Origin: Actinomycetota bacterium
Lineage (GTDB): Bacteria; Actinomycetota; UBA4738; HRBIN12
Reading direction: 5' to 3'
DNA length: 64,000 bases
Assembly: GCA_035697485.1 (NCBI GenBank)
Contig: DASSCU010000063.1
Span: 62,001-126,000, forward strand
The translations under genes and the position numbers were made by a program. Shown here one piece after another: positions 1 through 8,152 of the stretch. Under the pieces are notes generated by a model that saw only the letters and a program-made list of their open reading frames with translations, was not told where the DNA came from and searched no databases. Within the stretch, counting starts at the first letter, position 1; each line of letters begins with the position of its first letter.

Positions 1-370
1 CCCCGTCGAGCCCGGCGCGATCGATGCCCTCGGCGAGGGCCGCGGCGGCGCCGGGCGAGGTTCGGACGATCAGTCCGGCGTCGCTGGCGACGAACGACAA
101 CGCGAACTCGTCGAGCAGGTGCCGCAGCAGCGCCATCGGCCCGTAGGAACCGGCGTCGCCCGGCACCACGTAGCGCGTGCCCTGGGCATCGTGCACGCGG
201 GCGAGGCCGAGCTCCTCGATGTCGCGGCTGATCGTGGACTGCGTCGCTTCGATACCCATGTACGCGAGCCGCTCGCGGATCTCCTGCTGGCTCGCGAGAC
301 GCTCCCTCGCGAGCAGACCCAGGATCGCCTGCTGCCGCTTCGATTTCGACGCGCCGTTGGCACGGGTCAC
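1..370 (-). CDS. argR: Arginine repressor ArgR (C-terminus beyond left edge)
   Basis: Arginine-responsive repressor of the upstream arg genes. The 123 visible residues cover the winged-helix DNA-binding domain (QAILGLLARERLASQQEI followed by TQSTISRDIEELGL, the classic ArgR recognition helix) and the start of the oligomerisation/arginine-binding domain. ArgR proteins are usually 150-170 residues, so about 30-45 residues lie outside the window. The GTG start (368-370) overlaps the argD stop in a GTGA tetranucleotide, so it is translationally coupled as the last seen gene of argCJBDR. The operon therefore carries its own repressor, and an ARG box lies at its head (4707-4720). Confidence 0.93.
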   Translation of the reverse strand, partial: MTRANGASKSKRQQAILGLLARERLASQQEIRERLAYMGIEATQSTISRDIEELGLARVHDAQGTRYVVPGDAGSYGPMALLRHLLDEFALSFVASDAGLIVRTSPGAAAALAEGIDRAGLDG

Positions 371-1545
371 GGCGACACCTCCTCGGGCTCGAGCACGCGT
401 GCCACGGCCGCGCCGAACGCGCGCGCGGCCTCGGCCACGTCGGCATCGCTCGCGATCAGCGGCGGCGACATGCGGACGACGTCGGGGCCGGCCGGGCTCG
501 AGAGCACGCCCTCGGCGATCATCGCGACCACGACCTCATTCGCGACCGGACGTGCGAGCTGGAAGCCCCAGAGGCATCCGCGCCCGCGGGCCTCGACGAC
601 GGCGCCCGGTGCGGCGGCGGCGACCGCCGCGGGAAGCTCCTCGCCGATCGCACGCGCCCGCTCGAGCAGCCCGTCGCGCTCGATCGCGTCGATCACCGCC
701 AGCGCACCCGCGCAGACGATCGGGCCGCCGCCGAACGTCGACGCGTGGTCACCCGGCTCGAACGAGATGCTCGCGCGCGCAAGCATCGCCCCGATCGGGA
801 GCCCGCCGCCGAGGGCCTTGGCGAGGGTGAGAACGTCGGCCTCGACCCCGGCATGCTGCAGGGCCGCCCACTCGCCGCAGCGCCCGAGACCCGACTGCAC
901 CTCGTCGGCGACGAGCAGCGTGACCCGCTCGTCGCACAGTGCCCGCACGCCTCGCAGGTACGCCTCGTCGAGCGGGCGCACGCCGCCCTCGCCCATCACG
1001 GGCTCGAGCAGCACCGCGCCGACGTCGCCGGTGATCGCGGCGTCGATCGCGTCGAGGTCGCCGGGCGGCACGAACCGGAACCAGTCCACGAGCGGCTCGA
1101 ACGCCGCCCGCTTCGGCGGCTGGCCGGTAGCGGCGAGCGTCGCCGTCGTGCGTCCGTGGAACGAGCCGTCGAGCGCGACGATCGCCGGCTTCCCGTTCGC
1201 GAGGCCGTGCTTGCGGGCGAGCTTGATCGCGGCCTCGTTGGCCTCGGCGCCGGAGTTGCAGAAGAACACGCGCGCATCGGCCACGGGCATCAGCGTGGCG
1301 AGCCGGTCGGCGAGCGCGGCCTGCGGCTCGGTCGCGTACAGGTTGCTGACCATGTCGAGCGTGTCGAGCTGGTCACGCACAGCCGCGACCCAGGCGGGGT
1401 GCGAATGTCCCAGGGCGTTCACCCCGAGGGCGCCGGCGAAGTCGAGGTAGTCGCGGCCGGTCTCGTCCCATACCCGTGTCCCGGCTCCGCGAACGAGCGT
1501 GAGCGGGTACCGCGCGTACGTCGGCATCACGTGCGGCTCGTTCAT
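367..1545 (-). CDS. argD: Acetylornithine aminotransferase ArgD
   Basis: PLP-dependent class III aminotransferase that converts N-acetylglutamate semialdehyde to N-acetylornithine in the cytoplasmic arginine pathway. The protein has 392 residues, normal for the family. It shows the phosphate-binding NSGAEANEAAIKLAR segment (about 97-111), GSFHGRT, the cofactor Asp in LLVADEVQSGLGR (about 210-222) and the Schiff-base lysine in TLAKALGGGLPIG (K243). The ATG at 1543-1545 overlaps the argB stop as ATGA, which fixes this start over longer in-frame options. It sits between argB and argR. Confidence 0.95.
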   Translation of the reverse strand: MNEPHVMPTYARYPLTLVRGAGTRVWDETGRDYLDFAGALGVNALGHSHPAWVAAVRDQLDTLDMVSNLYATEPQAALADRLATLMPVADARVFFCNSGAEANEAAIKLARKHGLANGKPAIVALDGSFHGRTTATLAATGQPPKRAAFEPLVDWFRFVPPGDLDAIDAAITGDVGAVLLEPVMGEGGVRPLDEAYLRGVRALCDERVTLLVADEVQSGLGRCGEWAALQHAGVEADVLTLAKALGGGLPIGAMLARASISFEPGDHASTFGGGPIVCAGALAVIDAIERDGLLERARAIGEELPAAVAAAAPGAVVEARGRGCLWGFQLARPVANEVVVAMIAEGVLSSPAGPDVVRMSPPLIASDADVAEAARAFGAAVARVLEPEEVSP

Positions 1546-2459
1546 GCCGGCGGTACCTCGGGGGCCCGCCCGATCGGGGCGTCGGGCGTGACCATCGTGC
1601 CGACGCCCTCCGGCGTGAACATCTCGAGCACGAGGGAGTGCTCGACCCGTCCGTCGACGAGGTGGACCCGGCCGACCCCCGCCGACAGCGCGGCGACGGC
1701 GCTCTCGAGCTTCGGGATCATGCCCCCGGCGACGACCCCGGGTTGCCCCAGCAGGTCGAGGCACTGCGAGGCCGAGAGCTCGCTCAGCAGGTCGCCGTTC
1801 GGCCCGATCAGCCCGGGGACATCGTTGATGAAGACCAGCTTCTCGGCGCCGAGTTCGATCGCGAGCTGGCTCGCCACCACGTCGGCGTTCACGTTGTAGG
1901 CCTGCCCGGTCGTCTCGTCGACCGCGATGCTCGCGACCACCGGCACGAAGCGCTGCTCGGTGAGCGTGCGCAGCACATCGGCGTTCACGTGCACCACCTC
2001 GCCCACGAACCCGAGGTCGGGGCCGGCCTGCTTCCTCGCCAGGAGCAACCCACCATCGACGCCCGAGAGCCCCACCGCCCGCACGCCGCCCGTCACGAGC
2101 GACGCGACGACCTCGGTGTTGAGCTTGCCGGCGAGCACCATCGTCGCGACGTCGAGCGTCTCCGCGTCGGTGACGCGCAGGCCGTCGACGAACGTGGTCT
2201 CGATGCCGAGCCGCTCGCTGAGGTTGGTGACTTGCGGCCCGCCGCCGTGCACCACGACGGCGGTGATGCCCGCGCTCTGCAGCAGGGCGATGTCCTCTGC
2301 GAACGAGGACGCGAGGCCGACCGTGTCCATCGCCGCGCCCCCGTACTTCACGACGATCACCTTCCCGTGGTGCTCTCGCATGAACGGCAGGGCCTCGAGC
2401 AAGGTGCGAGCCTTGGCGACGGTGCGCTGACGGATCTGCGGCGGAAGCTCGGTCGTCAT
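1542..2459 (-). CDS. argB: Acetylglutamate kinase ArgB
   Basis: Phosphorylates N-acetylglutamate, usually the committed and feedback-controlled step of arginine synthesis. The 305-residue protein of the amino-acid-kinase fold has IVVKYGGAAM (phosphate/ATP binding) and VVHGGGPQV, followed by substrate-contact regions and the C-terminal GVGTMV. About 33 residues precede the VVKYGG strand. An N-terminal helical extension of this kind is typical of the arginine-inhibited hexameric enzymes, so feedback inhibition is inferred. The start ATG (2457-2459) overlaps the argJ stop by the ATGA arrangement. Confidence 0.95.
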   Translation of the reverse strand: MTTELPPQIRQRTVAKARTLLEALPFMREHHGKVIVVKYGGAAMDTVGLASSFAEDIALLQSAGITAVVVHGGGPQVTNLSERLGIETTFVDGLRVTDAETLDVATMVLAGKLNTEVVASLVTGGVRAVGLSGVDGGLLLARKQAGPDLGFVGEVVHVNADVLRTLTEQRFVPVVASIAVDETTGQAYNVNADVVASQLAIELGAEKLVFINDVPGLIGPNGDLLSELSASQCLDLLGQPGVVAGGMIPKLESAVAALSAGVGRVHLVDGRVEHSLVLEMFTPEGVGTMVTPDAPIGRAPEVPPA

Positions 2460-3655
2460 GTCGTGTACTCCCCGTTGATGCGCACGTACTCGTAGCTCAG
2501 GTCGCAGCCGTAGGCGCGGCTCCTGCCCGGCCCCTCGCCCAGACGCACGCGCACGGCGATCTCGGCTTCCTTCATCGCGGCGCGGGCCTCGTCGGCGATG
2601 GGTGATGCGGGCTCGAAGTACGACGGCGGGATCACGCCGCCGACCGCCAGCGCCACGCCGCCGATCGACACGTCGAGCAGGCCGGGGTCGACCGACACAC
2701 CGGCGGCGCCGGCGGCCTGGAGGAAGCGTCCAGGGTTCGGGTCGGCGCCGAACACCGCCGTCTTGACGAGTGGCGAGTCGGCCACGGCCTTCGCGACCCG
2801 GCGAGCGTCGTCGTCGTTCGCGGCGCCCTCGACGTCGACGATCATCACGTGGGTCACGCCCTCGCCGTCGGCGATCAGCTGGGAGACGAGGGACTCGCCC
2901 ACGGCGTCGATCGCGCCGACGAGGTCGTCCCAGGCGGAGGAACCGGGCACCACGACGTCGTCGCCGGGCTCCGCGCCGCTCGCGAGCAGCAGCACCGTGT
3001 CGTTCGTCGAGGTGCACCCGTCGACCGTGAGCGCGTTGAACCGTGGTGCGAGCCGCTCGGTCGCGATCGCTCGCAGATCGTCGGCGGCCACGAGCGCGTC
3101 GGTCGTCACGAAGGCGAGCATGGTGGCGAGATTCGGCGCGATCATGCCGACCCCCTTGGCGCACCCGCCCACCCGGACCGCCCCCGCGTCGGCCGAGGCC
3201 TGCTTGTCCACGGTATCGGTCGTCATGATCGCGTGGGCGAACTGCTCGCCGCCGTCCGGTGAAAGCGCCCCGACCAGCGCCGGCGTCGCCGCGCGCATCT
3301 GCTCGACGTGCAGCGGCTCGCCGATCACACCCGTCGAGCTCGGCAGCACCTCGTCGGGCTGGGCATCGAGGAGCGACGCGACCTCGGCGCTCGTCGCGAG
3401 GGCATCGTCGATCCCTCGAGCGCCCGTGGCAGCGTTGGCCTGGCCGCTGTTCACGAGCACCGCTCTGATGCGGCCGCGCGCGAGGCGGTCTCTCCCGACC
3501 TCGATCGGCGCGGCCGCCACGCCGTTCGTGGTGAACAGCGCCGCGGCCGTCGTGCCGGGGTCGCCCACGAGCAGTCCCAGATCGGGCAGCCCGCTCGGCT
3601 TGACGCCGGCCGTGACACCCGCGGCGCGGAACCCCAGCGGATACGTGACGCTCAC
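2456..3655 (-). CDS. argJ: Bifunctional ornithine acetyltransferase / N-acetylglutamate synthase ArgJ
   Basis: Recycles the acetyl group from N-acetylornithine to glutamate, and bifunctional forms also make N-acetylglutamate from acetyl-CoA. The 399 residues include the self-cleavage site NLATMLAF, where Thr178 becomes the catalytic N-terminal nucleophile of the beta chain. KGVGMIAPN precedes it and TSTNDT lies downstream; the C-terminus YVRINGEYTT is typical. The GTG start at 3653-3655 overlaps the argC stop (GTGA). With ArgJ present, the pathway is the cyclic one and needs no ArgE here. Confidence 0.95.
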   Translation of the reverse strand: MSVTYPLGFRAAGVTAGVKPSGLPDLGLLVGDPGTTAAALFTTNGVAAAPIEVGRDRLARGRIRAVLVNSGQANAATGARGIDDALATSAEVASLLDAQPDEVLPSSTGVIGEPLHVEQMRAATPALVGALSPDGGEQFAHAIMTTDTVDKQASADAGAVRVGGCAKGVGMIAPNLATMLAFVTTDALVAADDLRAIATERLAPRFNALTVDGCTSTNDTVLLLASGAEPGDDVVVPGSSAWDDLVGAIDAVGESLVSQLIADGEGVTHVMIVDVEGAANDDDARRVAKAVADSPLVKTAVFGADPNPGRFLQAAGAAGVSVDPGLLDVSIGGVALAVGGVIPPSYFEPASPIADEARAAMKEAEIAVRVRLGEGPGRSRAYGCDLSYEYVRINGEYTT

Positions 3656-4704
3656 GGGTACACCGCCAGGGTCGGCAGACCCTCCGCCTCGTCGAGGCCC
3701 AGCGCGAGGTTCAGGTTCTGGATCGCCTGGCCGGCCGCGCCCTTCACGAGGTTGTCCACGGCACCGACGATCGCGGCCGTGCCGGTGCGGGCGTCGGCGA
3801 CGGCCTGCAGCTCGATCACGTTCGTGCCGCGCACGCGCTTGGAATCGGCCATGGCCCCGGGCGCGAGCACCCGCACGAACGGACGCCCGGCATACGCGAC
3901 CGTGAGCGCCTCGGTGAGCGTCTCGGTCGTCGTTCCTTCGGTGAGCGTCGCGTAACTCGTCGTGAGCACGCCCCGCACCGCCGGCACGAGGTGCGGAACG
4001 AACAGCACGGGCGGAGCGACGCCGGTCGCGAGCTCCAGCCCCCGCTCGATCTCGGGCGTGTGCTGGTGCGTCGGCACGCGGTAGGGCCGGATGCTCTCCT
4101 CGGTCGACGTGTAGATCGTGGAGTCGTTCGCCGCCTTGCCCGCGCCCGACAGGCCTGTCTTCCCGTCGACGCGGATCGCGCCGGGCTCGATCAGTCCCTC
4201 ACCCAGCAGTGGTGCGAGGCCGAGGATCGCCGCGGTCGCGTAGCAACCCGGGTTCGCGATGAGCTCCGCACCCTCGACCTGCTCGCCGAACAGCTCGGGC
4301 ACGCCGTACACCGCCTTCTCGAGCAGCGCGGGCGCGGGATGCTCGAAGCCGTACCACTCCGGGTACGCCTCGGCGGGGAGCCGAAAGTCCCCCGCGAGGT
4401 CGATCACGCGGAGCCCGGCCTCGAGCAGCGCCGGCACGAGTGAGGCGCTCGTGCCGTTCGGCAGGGCCGAGAACACGACGTCGGCCGCCCCGGCGATCGC
4501 GTCGGGCTCGATCGGCTCCATGGCGTTCCCGGCGATCGGCAGCGATACCAGGTGAGGATGGACCTCGGCGAGCGTCTTCCCGGCGGAGTCCTTGGCCGCC
4601 AGGAACGTGACCTCGGCACGCCGGTGCCCCGCGAGCAGGCGCACGAGCTCCCCGCCGGCGTAGCCGGACGCGCCGAGCACAGCAACACGGATCTTCTCCG
4701 TCAT
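3652..4704 (-). CDS. argC: N-acetyl-gamma-glutamyl-phosphate reductase ArgC
   Basis: NADPH-dependent reduction of N-acetylglutamyl phosphate to the semialdehyde. The 350-residue protein has the N-terminal dinucleotide fold GASGYAGGELVRLL (11-24), SALPNGTS, and the catalytic cysteine in NPGCYATA (C154); PTHQHTPEIE supplies the conserved His region. First gene of the argCJBDR operon. The ATG at 4702-4704 lies only 2 bases downstream of the ARG-box palindrome, with no room for a Shine-Dalgarno site. The mRNA is therefore probably leaderless and repression acts directly on the promoter. Confidence 0.95.
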   Translation of the reverse strand: MTEKIRVAVLGASGYAGGELVRLLAGHRRAEVTFLAAKDSAGKTLAEVHPHLVSLPIAGNAMEPIEPDAIAGAADVVFSALPNGTSASLVPALLEAGLRVIDLAGDFRLPAEAYPEWYGFEHPAPALLEKAVYGVPELFGEQVEGAELIANPGCYATAAILGLAPLLGEGLIEPGAIRVDGKTGLSGAGKAANDSTIYTSTEESIRPYRVPTHQHTPEIERGLELATGVAPPVLFVPHLVPAVRGVLTTSYATLTEGTTTETLTEALTVAYAGRPFVRVLAPGAMADSKRVRGTNVIELQAVADARTGTAAIVGAVDNLVKGAAGQAIQNLNLALGLDEAEGLPTLAVYP

Positions 4705-4706
4705 GA

Positions 4707-4720
4707 TGCATAAGTATGCA
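4707..4720 (-). promoter_or_regulatory. ARG box (ArgR operator) overlapping the argC promoter
   Basis: The perfect inverted repeat TGCATA-CT-TATGCA (minus strand) matches the consensus half-sites of bacterial ARG boxes. It lies immediately before argC. A plausible -10 (CATACT) is embedded in it, with a weak -35 (TGGTCA) 17 bases upstream. Binding of arginine-loaded ArgR would occlude RNA polymerase. Only one clear copy was seen, whereas many ArgR targets carry two. Confidence 0.8.
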
Positions 4721-4973
4721 CAAGATGGGTAACCATGACCACAGACACGCGAAGCGGGCCGGTTCACGGATCACCTACACGGACACGGCTCGGACCTGAC
4801 CACCCCAGCGACGCCGACCGCGCCGCGCTGATCGGAAGGCTCCTAGCTCCGCGTCGCAGCGACCATCTGTTCCGCTTGCGGGTCACCCATGTGACCCCTC
4901 GGGGCCGTGCGACCCTGTGAGAAAGGGACGGACGACCCATAGCGCCAGGGGTGACCGCCGATACCGTCCGCCC

Positions 4974-5288
4974 GTGATCTACCTCGTGCGCCGGGCGTAC
5001 CTCGTCGACCCGCCGGTCCCAGCGACCAGGGAGATCGAATGGCTTCTCGAGCGCACCCTGGCGCGGTTGCCTGATATCGAGGGGGCGAGCGTGTTCGCCG
5101 AGCTCGCTGACGACACCCTCAAGGGGATCGTCGTCGAAGTCGCCATCGAGGCCAGCGACGAGGCGACGGCGTCGAAACAGGGCCGAACCGCGATCCGATC
5201 GGCGCTGCGGCGGGTGGGGGTCTCACCATCGGACCTGAGGCTCGCCGATGGCCTCACCGCGGAGGCGCCCCCCTCGACCGACGCGTGA
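4974..5288 (+). CDS. Small hypothetical protein, 104 residues
   Basis: I do not recognise the family. It starts VIYLVRRAYLVDPP and continues with an amphipathic helix (REIEWLLERTLARL), a beta-rich middle (GIVVEVAIEASDEA) and a basic helix (GRTAIRSALRRVGV). It has no signal peptide or membrane segment and is likely cytoplasmic. The GTG start at 4974 is chosen because TACCGT sits exactly at -12 to -7 (4962-4967), the spacing of leaderless starts elsewhere in this window. A GTG at 4917 in the same frame would add 19 unconvincing residues. The 4705-4973 stretch before it holds only the argC control region and no convincing gene. Confidence 0.55.
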   Translation: MIYLVRRAYLVDPPVPATREIEWLLERTLARLPDIEGASVFAELADDTLKGIVVEVAIEASDEATASKQGRTAIRSALRRVGVSPSDLRLADGLTAEAPPSTDA

Positions 5289-5500
5289 GGAATCGGCCTC
5301 ACCGGGAGCGGCACCGGGACAACTTGACAGGAACTGAGGTGGCCGGGAGCCCGGACTCAGGCGTGAGGCGTTGCAGCCCGCCGCTGCGGAGATTTGCACC
5401 ACCCTCGTCGTTGACCCAGGGGATTCGACCGACGCTGGGCCCGGTGTTGGGATGAAATGACCGCCCGCAGTGGATGCCCGCTGAACGGGGGTCGAAACGA
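5289..5500 (+). other. Non-coding stretch with nothing convincing
   Basis: Codon bias drops here and no frame gives a plausible protein. On the minus strand a TCGAATCCC string resembles a tRNA T-loop, but no acceptor or anticodon arm can be folded around it. The region adjoins a possibly broken lipoprotein gene and may be decayed sequence. Confidence 0.4.
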
Positions 5501-5752
5501 ATGACCGACACCGCTTCACCGTCGATCACGGCGGGCAAGGGGTCGGTCGTCGTGCGGCACATTCCCTATCAGGCGATCGGGCGGATCGCGGTCGTGATGG
5601 TGGTCGTCGCGTCCGCGGCGTGTACGGATGACGGTTCGGACGACTCGGGTAGGGAGAGTCAGATCCCGCCGAACCAGTCTTCTGTATCGGCCGCGGCATC
5701 AGATGAAGCGAGTGTCGACGAGCTTGTTCAGGTCAACGGGCGAGGTCGTTAG
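5501..5752 (+). CDS. Short putative lipoprotein, possibly truncated by an in-frame TAG
   Basis: Encodes 83 residues. A basic N-region of about 35 residues is followed by a hydrophobic stretch (IGRIAVVMVVVASAAC) ending in a cysteine that could be a lipobox, then a Ser/Asp-rich linker typical of exported lipoproteins. The protein ends soon after DELVQVNGRGR. The frame stays open for another 76 codons after this TAG (5753-5980), so the gene may be a nonsense-mutated remnant of a longer exported protein. The lipobox residues SAAC are not canonical. No clear Shine-Dalgarno site was seen. Confidence 0.4.
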   Translation: MTDTASPSITAGKGSVVVRHIPYQAIGRIAVVMVVVASAACTDDGSDDSGRESQIPPNQSSVSAAASDEASVDELVQVNGRGR

Positions 5753-5980
5753 CCTCGACGAACGTGGTCACGAGAAAGGACGTTCGACCGCCCCTTCAAG
5801 ATGCTCGCCGACCACGTGCAGAGGGAGGTGCTGACCAAGGTGGAGCTGGACGCGGCCTTCAGCGCCGAACCCTTGCGGGTGACAGCGCGCGTAGCCCATC
5901 GGTATCACTTGACCCAACGAGAGCGTCGCAGTCGGCGGGAAGTCGGGAGACGGCCGATCACTCCGGCCGGTCCAGCCTGA
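5753..5980 (+). pseudogene. Open extension of the lipoprotein frame after the TAG
   Basis: In the same frame as the 5501-5752 gene, 76 codons follow the amber stop before a TGA. They contain a helix-like segment (FKMLADHVQREVLTKVELD) and then a basic tail. The first ATG in frame is at 5801. This could be the 3' part of an interrupted gene, or simply chance openness in GC-rich DNA. It overlaps the 3' end of the minus-strand gene at 5958 by 23 bases, which weakens the case. No family recognised. Confidence 0.25.
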
Positions 5981-6293
5981 TCGTCGAGAGCATCGCCTCG
6001 GTCTGCTCGATCGCACCGACGAGCCACGCAGCGTCGTGCGCCCCGCGAAAGTCCTCCCGAGGGAAGACGAACTGGTTCAGCGCCTCGTCGGACCCGACCT
6101 GCAACCCTCGCACGGCGAGGTACTCGCCGAGCGCGAACTCCCAGCTGAAGATCGCCGTGCCGTCGTCGAAGGCCTGCACGGTGTACGTCATGAACGCGTT
6201 GGGATGGGCCTCGTAGAGCCGTGCGCCGCCGCCGAATGCCCGCTTCTCACCGAGGCGGAAGCCGAGCTTGGCCAGCGCCTCCTCGAAGTCCAT
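5958..6293 (-). CDS. Hypothetical protein, 111 residues
   Basis: Family not recognised. Starting at ATG 6291-6293 it reads MDFEEALAKLGFRLGEKRAF and has a mixed alpha/beta pattern with an aromatic-rich middle (FMTYTVQAFDDGTAIFSWEF) and the motif FVFPREDFRGAHDAAW. There is no signal peptide or membrane segment. An upstream in-frame ATG at 6344 would add CxxC-like residues (CPSCAEGC) but runs into the 3' end of rmuC. I prefer the internal start, though the longer form cannot be excluded. It lies 22 bases downstream of rmuC on the same strand. Confidence 0.6.
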   Translation of the reverse strand: MDFEEALAKLGFRLGEKRAFGGGARLYEAHPNAFMTYTVQAFDDGTAIFSWEFALGEYLAVRGLQVGSDEALNQFVFPREDFRGAHDAAWLVGAIEQTEAMLSTIRLDRPE

Positions 6294-6315
6294 GCGCGGA
6301 AGCTTCGCACACCCC

Positions 6316-7338
6316 TCAGCGCACGACGGACAACGGACCGCCATCGTCGCCGAGCGGCGCGTCGGCGTCGGGCTCGATCGTCGAGGCTCGGGCGCGCGCG
6401 ATCGAGCCGCGCGCCTTGCCGAGCTGCGAGCGGAACTCGTCGGCGCCGTTCGTGATCATCGTGCCGGCGCGCGCGAATCGGTTCTCGACCACGGCCTCGA
6501 GCGAGTCGAGCACGGCGCCCACCTCGGCGAGGCTCGCCTGCACGTCGGCGGCGTCGCCGAAGCGCTGCACGAGGGCGTAGAGGAACAGCACGATCGGCAG
6601 GGCCGTCGAGTACGGCACGATCACGACTCCGTGCACGTAGGCGTCGGCGTGCGCGCGACGCAGCCCCTCGTAGGCTGCGTCGGGCACGGCGGCCACGGCG
6701 ACCGGCGCCGTCACGGCAGGATCGAGATACTGCGAGACCTCGCGGGCCCGCGAGGCGACGGCCTTCTCGACCGCCCGCGCACACGCGTCCCGCTCCACCC
6801 CTTCGGGCGCCGCCTCGAGGGCCTCGAGCTCGGCGAGTGCCGTCCACTTCGAGTCGATGGGCAGCCGCCGGCCGTCGGACAGCAGCAGCCCGAACTCCAC
6901 GACCTTCCCTCCGACCCGGAAGTCGGTGACGAGCATCGTGGGTGGGAGCGCCGACAGATGGTCGCGGAGGACGTGCTCGCCGGCGCGTCCTTTCGATGCG
7001 CCGCCGGCCAGGACCGTCGAGAGCCGACGGATCACCTCTCGCTGGTCCGCGTCGGCCTCGCGCCGTTCCTGCTCACGGACGGTGAGCTCCTGCAGCGCGC
7101 GACGCGCGCCCTCGACGCCGGCACGCAGCTGCTCGGCGGCGAGGTCGCGTGCGGCGGCGGTGTCGGCGAGGCGCCGCAGCTCGGCGGCCTGTACCTCGAG
7201 GCGGGCCTCCATGCGCGCCGTGGCCGGGTCGGCCGCCGCCACTCCGTCCTCGGTCGGGCGGCGCCTGCCCGCCAGAGCCACGCCGGCGACGAGTCCGCAC
7301 ACGACCGCCAGCAGCACGAAACCGATCTGCTCGCTCAC
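6316..7338 (-). CDS. rmuC: RmuC-family DNA recombination protein
   Basis: RmuC proteins are predicted nuclease-fold proteins that limit recombination at inverted repeats. The 340 residues comprise an N-terminal membrane anchor (about 3-24), a coiled coil (about 40-100) and the RmuC domain. Domain motifs include GRAGEHVLRDHL, VGGKVVEFGLLL and the core LPIDSKWTALAELEAL; a helical C-terminus follows. The GTG start (7336-7338) is fixed by a strong AGGAGG 6-8 bases upstream. It diverges from the PAP2 gene at 7410. Family membership is clear; the cellular role is by homology. Confidence 0.85.
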   Translation of the reverse strand: MSEQIGFVLLAVVCGLVAGVALAGRRRPTEDGVAAADPATARMEARLEVQAAELRRLADTAAARDLAAEQLRAGVEGARRALQELTVREQERREADADQREVIRRLSTVLAGGASKGRAGEHVLRDHLSALPPTMLVTDFRVGGKVVEFGLLLSDGRRLPIDSKWTALAELEALEAAPEGVERDACARAVEKAVASRAREVSQYLDPAVTAPVAVAAVPDAAYEGLRRAHADAYVHGVVIVPYSTALPIVLFLYALVQRFGDAADVQASLAEVGAVLDSLEAVVENRFARAGTMITNGADEFRSQLGKARGSIARARASTIEPDADAPLGDDGGPLSVVR

Positions 7339-7396
7339 GGGTTCCTCCTGAAGTCGGGGAAGTCGATGTCCGACCGTAACGACCCCCTCCGACATC

Positions 7397-7402
7397 TAGA
7401 GT
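7397..7402 (+). promoter_or_regulatory. -10 element TAGAGT, leaderless start
   Basis: TAGAGT followed by 7 bases and then the GTG start of the PAP2 gene, with no ribosome-binding site between. This matches the TANNNT leaderless pattern recurring in the window. Confidence 0.5.
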
Positions 7403-7409
7403 CAGTCGC

Positions 7410-8135
7410 GTGCGCGAGGGCCTCGACATGCATGAGCGGCCGCGCCGGGACGGCGACCTGGTCCGAGATCCTCGCCGGACCTTGGCGATCGGCGTCGCGA
7501 TGCTCTGCGGGGTCGGGCTGCTCGCGATCGTGGTCGCGTCCGACGTGGCCGAGCCGCCGTTCCTGCGGGGGGTCGACGACGCGTGGCGACGCACGTCGCT
7601 CGGCTGGCCCGGCTGGATCGAGTCGCTCGGCGAAGCGTTCGAGCGTCTCGGCGCCGGGGTGGTCATGGTGCCGTTCCGCATCGCGATCGCGGTCTGGCTC
7701 GCGATCCGTCGCCGTCGCTGGGACCTCGGGGCATGGTTGCTCGGCTGGGTCCTCGCCGACGTGATCACCGCGGTGCTCAAACCGGGACTCGCCCGGGAAC
7801 GTCCGACCGCGATCGACCCCGAGGACCCGTTCACGTCGTTCCCGAGCGCACACGCGAAGACGGCCGCCCAGGTCGCGGTCGGCCTCGTGCTCGTGACCTC
7901 GAGCCCGTGGCGCTCCCGGCGGCCATGGGGCGTGCTCGCCGTCGTCTGGATCGTGCTGATGGCCCTCTCGCGCACGGTGGTGGACCACCACTGGCTCTCC
8001 GACGTGATCGCGGGATCGCTGCTCGGCGCGGGCGCTGCGCTCCTGTCGGCAGCGACGTTGCAGCTGATCCGAGACGACCGCGCCCGAGACCGGGACACCC
8101 AGCTCACCGGCCGTTCCGACGAGCGAGACACCTGA
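7410..8135 (+). CDS. PAP2-family membrane phosphatase
   Basis: Integral membrane phosphatase of 241 residues, likely acting on lipid phosphates or undecaprenyl pyrophosphate at the outer face of the membrane. It has the three PAP2 signatures: KPGLARERP (C1), FPSAHAKT (C2) and SRTVVDHHWLSDV (C3) with the catalytic His. About five or six transmembrane segments are visible. The N-terminal 25 residues are charged and cytosolic. The GTG start is chosen because a TAGAGT -10 lies 7 bases before it. A second PAP2 protein is encoded at 49999-50592. Confidence 0.85.
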   Translation: MREGLDMHERPRRDGDLVRDPRRTLAIGVAMLCGVGLLAIVVASDVAEPPFLRGVDDAWRRTSLGWPGWIESLGEAFERLGAGVVMVPFRIAIAVWLAIRRRRWDLGAWLLGWVLADVITAVLKPGLARERPTAIDPEDPFTSFPSAHAKTAAQVAVGLVLVTSSPWRSRRPWGVLAVVWIVLMALSRTVVDHHWLSDVIAGSLLGAGAALLSAATLQLIRDDRARDRDTQLTGRSDERDT

Positions 8136-8152
8136 CCCTCGCCTGCGCCACG

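Noticed and set aside
4735-4920. A 61-codon plus-strand frame beginning ATGACCACAGAC upstream of the 4974 gene
   Set aside because: No ribosome-binding site, no coding-type composition, and it overlaps the argC promoter region.
5401-5440. A T-loop-like TCGAATCCC on the minus strand, suggesting a tRNA fragment or attachment site
   Set aside because: No paired T-stem, acceptor stem or anticodon arm can be built around it, and no duplicate sequence was noticed nearby.
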